Position numbers and translations under genes: made by a program. Below, piece by piece: positions 45,253 through 46,966 of a stretch of 46,966 bases of DNA (position 1 is the stretch's first letter; each line of letters begins with the position of its first letter). Under the pieces are notes generated by a model. The model did no database searches and was not told the origin of the DNA. It saw nothing but the letters and a program-made list of their open reading frames with translations. The DNA comes from Armatimonadota bacterium (lineage in GTDB: Bacteria > Bacteroidota > Ignavibacteria > OLB7), in contig JADZEY010000007.1 of the NCBI GenBank assembly GCA_020850315.1, positions 1-46,966 of the forward strand, given 5' to 3'.

Positions 45253-45666
45253 TCACTCTGCAAACCGTGCATCCAGCGAGGCAGCCAGCTGGTTGGAGTG
45301 CTGCAACAGCAGCGTCCGGACCGATTCGGCCACCGCGAAGACGCGGGAGATATTCATTTCCGACTCTTCATCCACCACGTCAACAACGCGGTTTTGGCGG
45401 AAGAAAATGTCCAGCTCTTCATCTTGTTCGGCAACAATCTCCAGCAGGTCCTCCAATTCTTGTTCGGCATCGGTTTCCACCATTGCCAGAACCAAGCAGG
45501 CGCGGGAGTAGTAGAGCATTGCTGCGCGGATCAATCGCCGAAATTCAAACGCGGATTCGTCGTTGCTGGGATCCAGATCAACGGCTTGCGCCCATTGTTC
45601 TTCGGCGACGGCGTGATATTCGTCGGCAGTTTCGATGATCCGTTGTTTCAGGTCGGTAGTATTCAT
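45253..45666 (-). CDS. Conserved-looking unknown protein in the pyr operon
   Basis: 137 aa, acidic and almost wholly alpha-helical. Phrases: IETADEYHAVAEEQWAQAVD, RLIRAAMLYYSRACLVLAMV, ELEDLLEIVAEQDEELDIFF and a C-terminal SVRTLLLQHSNQLAASLDARF. The RAAMLYYSRACLVL helix could fit a HEPN-like or four-helix fold, but I do not recognise the family and no catalytic motif is clear. It starts at ATG 45666, overlapping the pyrB stop by 4 nt (ATGA), and ends 108 bp before carB, so it is translationally coupled to pyrB. A role in pyrimidine metabolism is inference only. Confidence 0.7.
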   Translation of the reverse strand: MNTTDLKQRIIETADEYHAVAEEQWAQAVDLDPSNDESAFEFRRLIRAAMLYYSRACLVLAMVETDAEQELEDLLEIVAEQDEELDIFFRQNRVVDVVDEESEMNISRVFAVAESVRTLLLQHSNQLAASLDARFAE

Positions 45667-46706
45667 TCTTGATCAATACGTCTTGTTGAAATTCCATCGG
45701 TGGTCTCCGACAGCAGCAATGCAAGCACCGCCATCCGAACGGCAACGCCATTTTCCACCTGGGGCAGCACCACCGAGTTAGTCCCGTCGGCGGTTTCGCT
45801 GTCAAGCTCCACCCCACGATTAATTGGGCCGGGATGAAGGATCAGCAACGGCTTACTCAGGTTGCGAAGCATGTAGTGGCGCAATCCAAACAGCTTGGAA
45901 TACTCCGCCACCGAAGGGAACAGTGCGCGATCCTGACGTTCGTGCTGCACACGGAGCATATTGAGTGCGTCGGAGAACTGGATGGCTTCGGTAAGGCGGT
46001 GGAAGACGCGCACCCCAAGCCCGGCAATGCCACGTGGTATCAGTGTTGGCGGCCCGCAAACGGCAACCTCTGCCCCCAATTTTTGCAGGGCGTAGATGTT
46101 GGAAAGGGCAACGCGACCATGCAGAATATCCCCAACGATAGTCACACGTTTTCCTTCGAATCCTGTGGAGTTGGGAATGGCCGGATTGTACCAGCGTTCA
46201 TGCAGGGTGAGGGTATCCAGAAGGGCTTGCGTGGGGTGTTCGTGGCGGCCATCGCCAGCATTGATAAATCTGGAAGAGCAGTGACGAGTGAGAAACCAGG
46301 GCACCCCGGCAGCACTGTGCCGAATCACAATAGCATCAACGTGCATGGCTTCGATATTTCGCACCGAATCCAACAGCGTCTCCCCTTTTGCAAGGGAGCT
46401 TGATTGCGCAGAAAAATTCAGGACGGTGGCACCAAGCCGACGCTCGGCAAGCTCGAAGCTGGAACGGGTGCGGGTGGAGTTTTCAGCAAACAGATTGACG
46501 ACCGTGCGATCACGTAGCAGATCAAGCTGGCGGCCAGGGCGAAGGAAATTATTACGGTAGTAAAGTGCCGTTTGGAAAATGGTGAGAAGGTCGTCTCGGT
46601 TCAGTTCGGAAATACCGAGAAGATGCCGAACGGAGAGCCGATTGAACTCACCCAACACTCCGGCAACAGCAGGGGGTACGGTGTATGGCGAACCAGATGG
46701 GAACAA
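45663..46706 (-). CDS. pyrB: Aspartate carbamoyltransferase catalytic subunit
   Basis: Up to 347 aa. Key site motifs: FAENSTRTRSSFELAE (carbamoyl phosphate loop), SSLAKGETLLDSVRN (80s loop), IRHSAAG, INAGDGRHEHPTQALLD (aspartate and carbamoyl-P contacts), VGDILHGRVALSN and ILHPGPINRGVELDS. PyrI is absent nearby. The start is unclear: a TTG at 46706 has a GGAG 7 nt upstream, but a GTG at 46658 gives a protein starting at LGEFNRLSVRHLL, nearer the family norm. The -7 promoter box lies at 46717-46724, which would leave the TTG almost leaderless and favours 46658. It is the first gene of pyrB-orf-carB. Confidence 0.95.
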   Translation of the reverse strand: MFPSGSPYTVPPAVAGVLGEFNRLSVRHLLGISELNRDDLLTIFQTALYYRNNFLRPGRQLDLLRDRTVVNLFAENSTRTRSSFELAERRLGATVLNFSAQSSSLAKGETLLDSVRNIEAMHVDAIVIRHSAAGVPWFLTRHCSSRFINAGDGRHEHPTQALLDTLTLHERWYNPAIPNSTGFEGKRVTIVGDILHGRVALSNIYALQKLGAEVAVCGPPTLIPRGIAGLGVRVFHRLTEAIQFSDALNMLRVQHERQDRALFPSVAEYSKLFGLRHYMLRNLSKPLLILHPGPINRGVELDSETADGTNSVVLPQVENGVAVRMAVLALLLSETTDGISTRRIDQE

Positions 46707-46716
46707 TTTTTGGCTC

Positions 46717-46748
46717 CAAAATTACACCCATCATGCTGCCAAGCCAAA
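46717..46748 (-). promoter_or_regulatory. Promoter of pyrB-orf-carB (TTTG-N20-TAATTTTG)
   Basis: On the minus strand TTTG at 46745-46748, spacer 20 nt, TAATTTTG at 46717-46724. This is the textbook Bacteroidota form of the same promoter class seen at rpsL, rplU, hup and rpoD. Confidence 0.65.
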
Positions 46749-46821
46749 CCAGCTTACGAGTCGTGAACATTTGATGGAGCTACGGGTGAGGTTTCTTGCA
46801 TTCTACTCCATAGAAACGCCG

Positions 46822-46860
46822 AAGCGGCTATCGGGGGGAATCCCCGATAGCCGCTTTCGT
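46822..46860. terminator. Hairpin between the two minus-strand units at the right edge
   Basis: Perfect 15-bp stem AAGCGGCTATCGGGG / CCCCGATAGCCGCTT with a 5-nt loop; plus side reads TCGTTTGG. On the minus strand it lies downstream of the fragment at 46919 and would terminate it before the pyrB promoter. Confidence 0.7.
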
Positions 46861-46875
46861 TTGGCTTGCCTCACC

Positions 46876-46904
46876 GATGATCGCTCACGGATGATCGCTC
46901 ATCG
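46876..46904. repeat. Short tandem repeat of GATGATCGCTCA
   Basis: GATGATCGCTCACG (46876-46889) is followed directly by GATGATCGCTCATCG (46890-46904). It lies between the terminator hairpin and the stop codon at 46919. Confidence 0.6.
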
Positions 46905-46918
46905 CTGAGGGCTATCCC

Positions 46919-46966
46919 TTACTTCTGCACCACTACTGTCTTGACCACCGAGGCTCCTCCCTTCAA
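46919..46966 (-). CDS. C-terminal end of a gene running off the right edge, probable T9SS cargo
   Basis: Fifteen residues ending in a TAA at 46919-46921: LKGGASVVKTVVVQK. The pattern (hydrophobic strand, K-T/V-V-V-x-K, stop) is that of the last strand of T9SS sorting domains (compare GIVVKK of the large cargo at 37099). With so little sequence, another protein cannot be excluded. Confidence 0.5.
   Translation of the reverse strand: MKGGASVVKTVVVQK

Noticed and set aside
1..46966. CRISPR array, prophage or insertion sequence
   Set aside because: No regularly spaced direct repeats of CRISPR type, no transposase, integrase or phage structural gene was seen; the heptad arrays have no spacers.

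Overview
This window looks like a chromosomal segment from a Gram-negative member of the Bacteroidota/Chlorobiota (FCB) assemblage, of moderately high GC. Four observations support this. The primary sigma factor is the short form (about 287 aa, no region 1.1 or non-conserved region). Several housekeeping genes are preceded by promoter-like sites of the Bacteroidota type (a TTG-containing -33 box, a 20-21 nt spacer, then TAnnTTTG). At least one protein, and probably a second at the right edge, ends in a type IX secretion (T9SS) sorting tail. Outer-membrane functions are present (TamB, OmpA-like, heptose activation). Shine-Dalgarno sequences occur before several genes (rpmA, hup, rlpA, the EF-G paralog), which points away from classical Bacteroidia and towards a deeper lineage such as Ignavibacteria, Kapabacteria or another Chlorobiota relative. 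That placement is inference.

Layout. 1-3.2 kb: the str operon rpsL-rpsG-fusA on the minus strand, fusA cut by the window edge. 3.2-8.4 kb: a lipoprotein, a YgjP-type metallopeptidase plus an ICMT-like methyltransferase, a LipM-type octanoyltransferase and a stand-alone SF2 helicase with a (TC)n tract just upstream. 8.4-12.4 kb: a large AAA/TPR regulator with a C-terminal winged helix, divergent from a small double zinc ribbon. 12.5-17 kb: a secreted repeat protein, a GNAT-like protein and an RlpA-SPOR protein. 17-21.4 kb: an EF-G paralog with altered GTPase motifs, a histone-tailed HU protein, a HIT protein and rplU-rpmA. 21.4-30.9 kb: tamB, rfaE2, a PepSY-TM protein, rfaE1, rpoD and a secreted hypothetical. 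31-34.7 kb: tmk and two thrombospondin-type-3 repeat envelope proteins. 35-41.7 kb: a lipoprotein, mdh, a large T9SS cargo and a MarR regulator. 41.8-46.7 kb: a pyrB-orf-carB pyrimidine operon, then the tail of another likely T9SS cargo.

The genes are mostly housekeeping (translation, transcription, pyrimidine synthesis, envelope biogenesis). The less ordinary content is a coherent promoter code (CTTG-N21-TA box at rpsL, rplU, hup and rpoD), a family of heptameric GTCAGTR tandem repeats at three intergenic sites, a separate interspersed repeat in two copies, and several unusual architectures. These are a regulator resembling SARP proteins with reversed domain order, rfaE halves split by a PepSY gene, an unknown gene fused by overlap into the pyr operon, and an EF-G paralog lacking the catalytic histidine. 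I found no CRISPR array, transposase, rRNA or tRNA.
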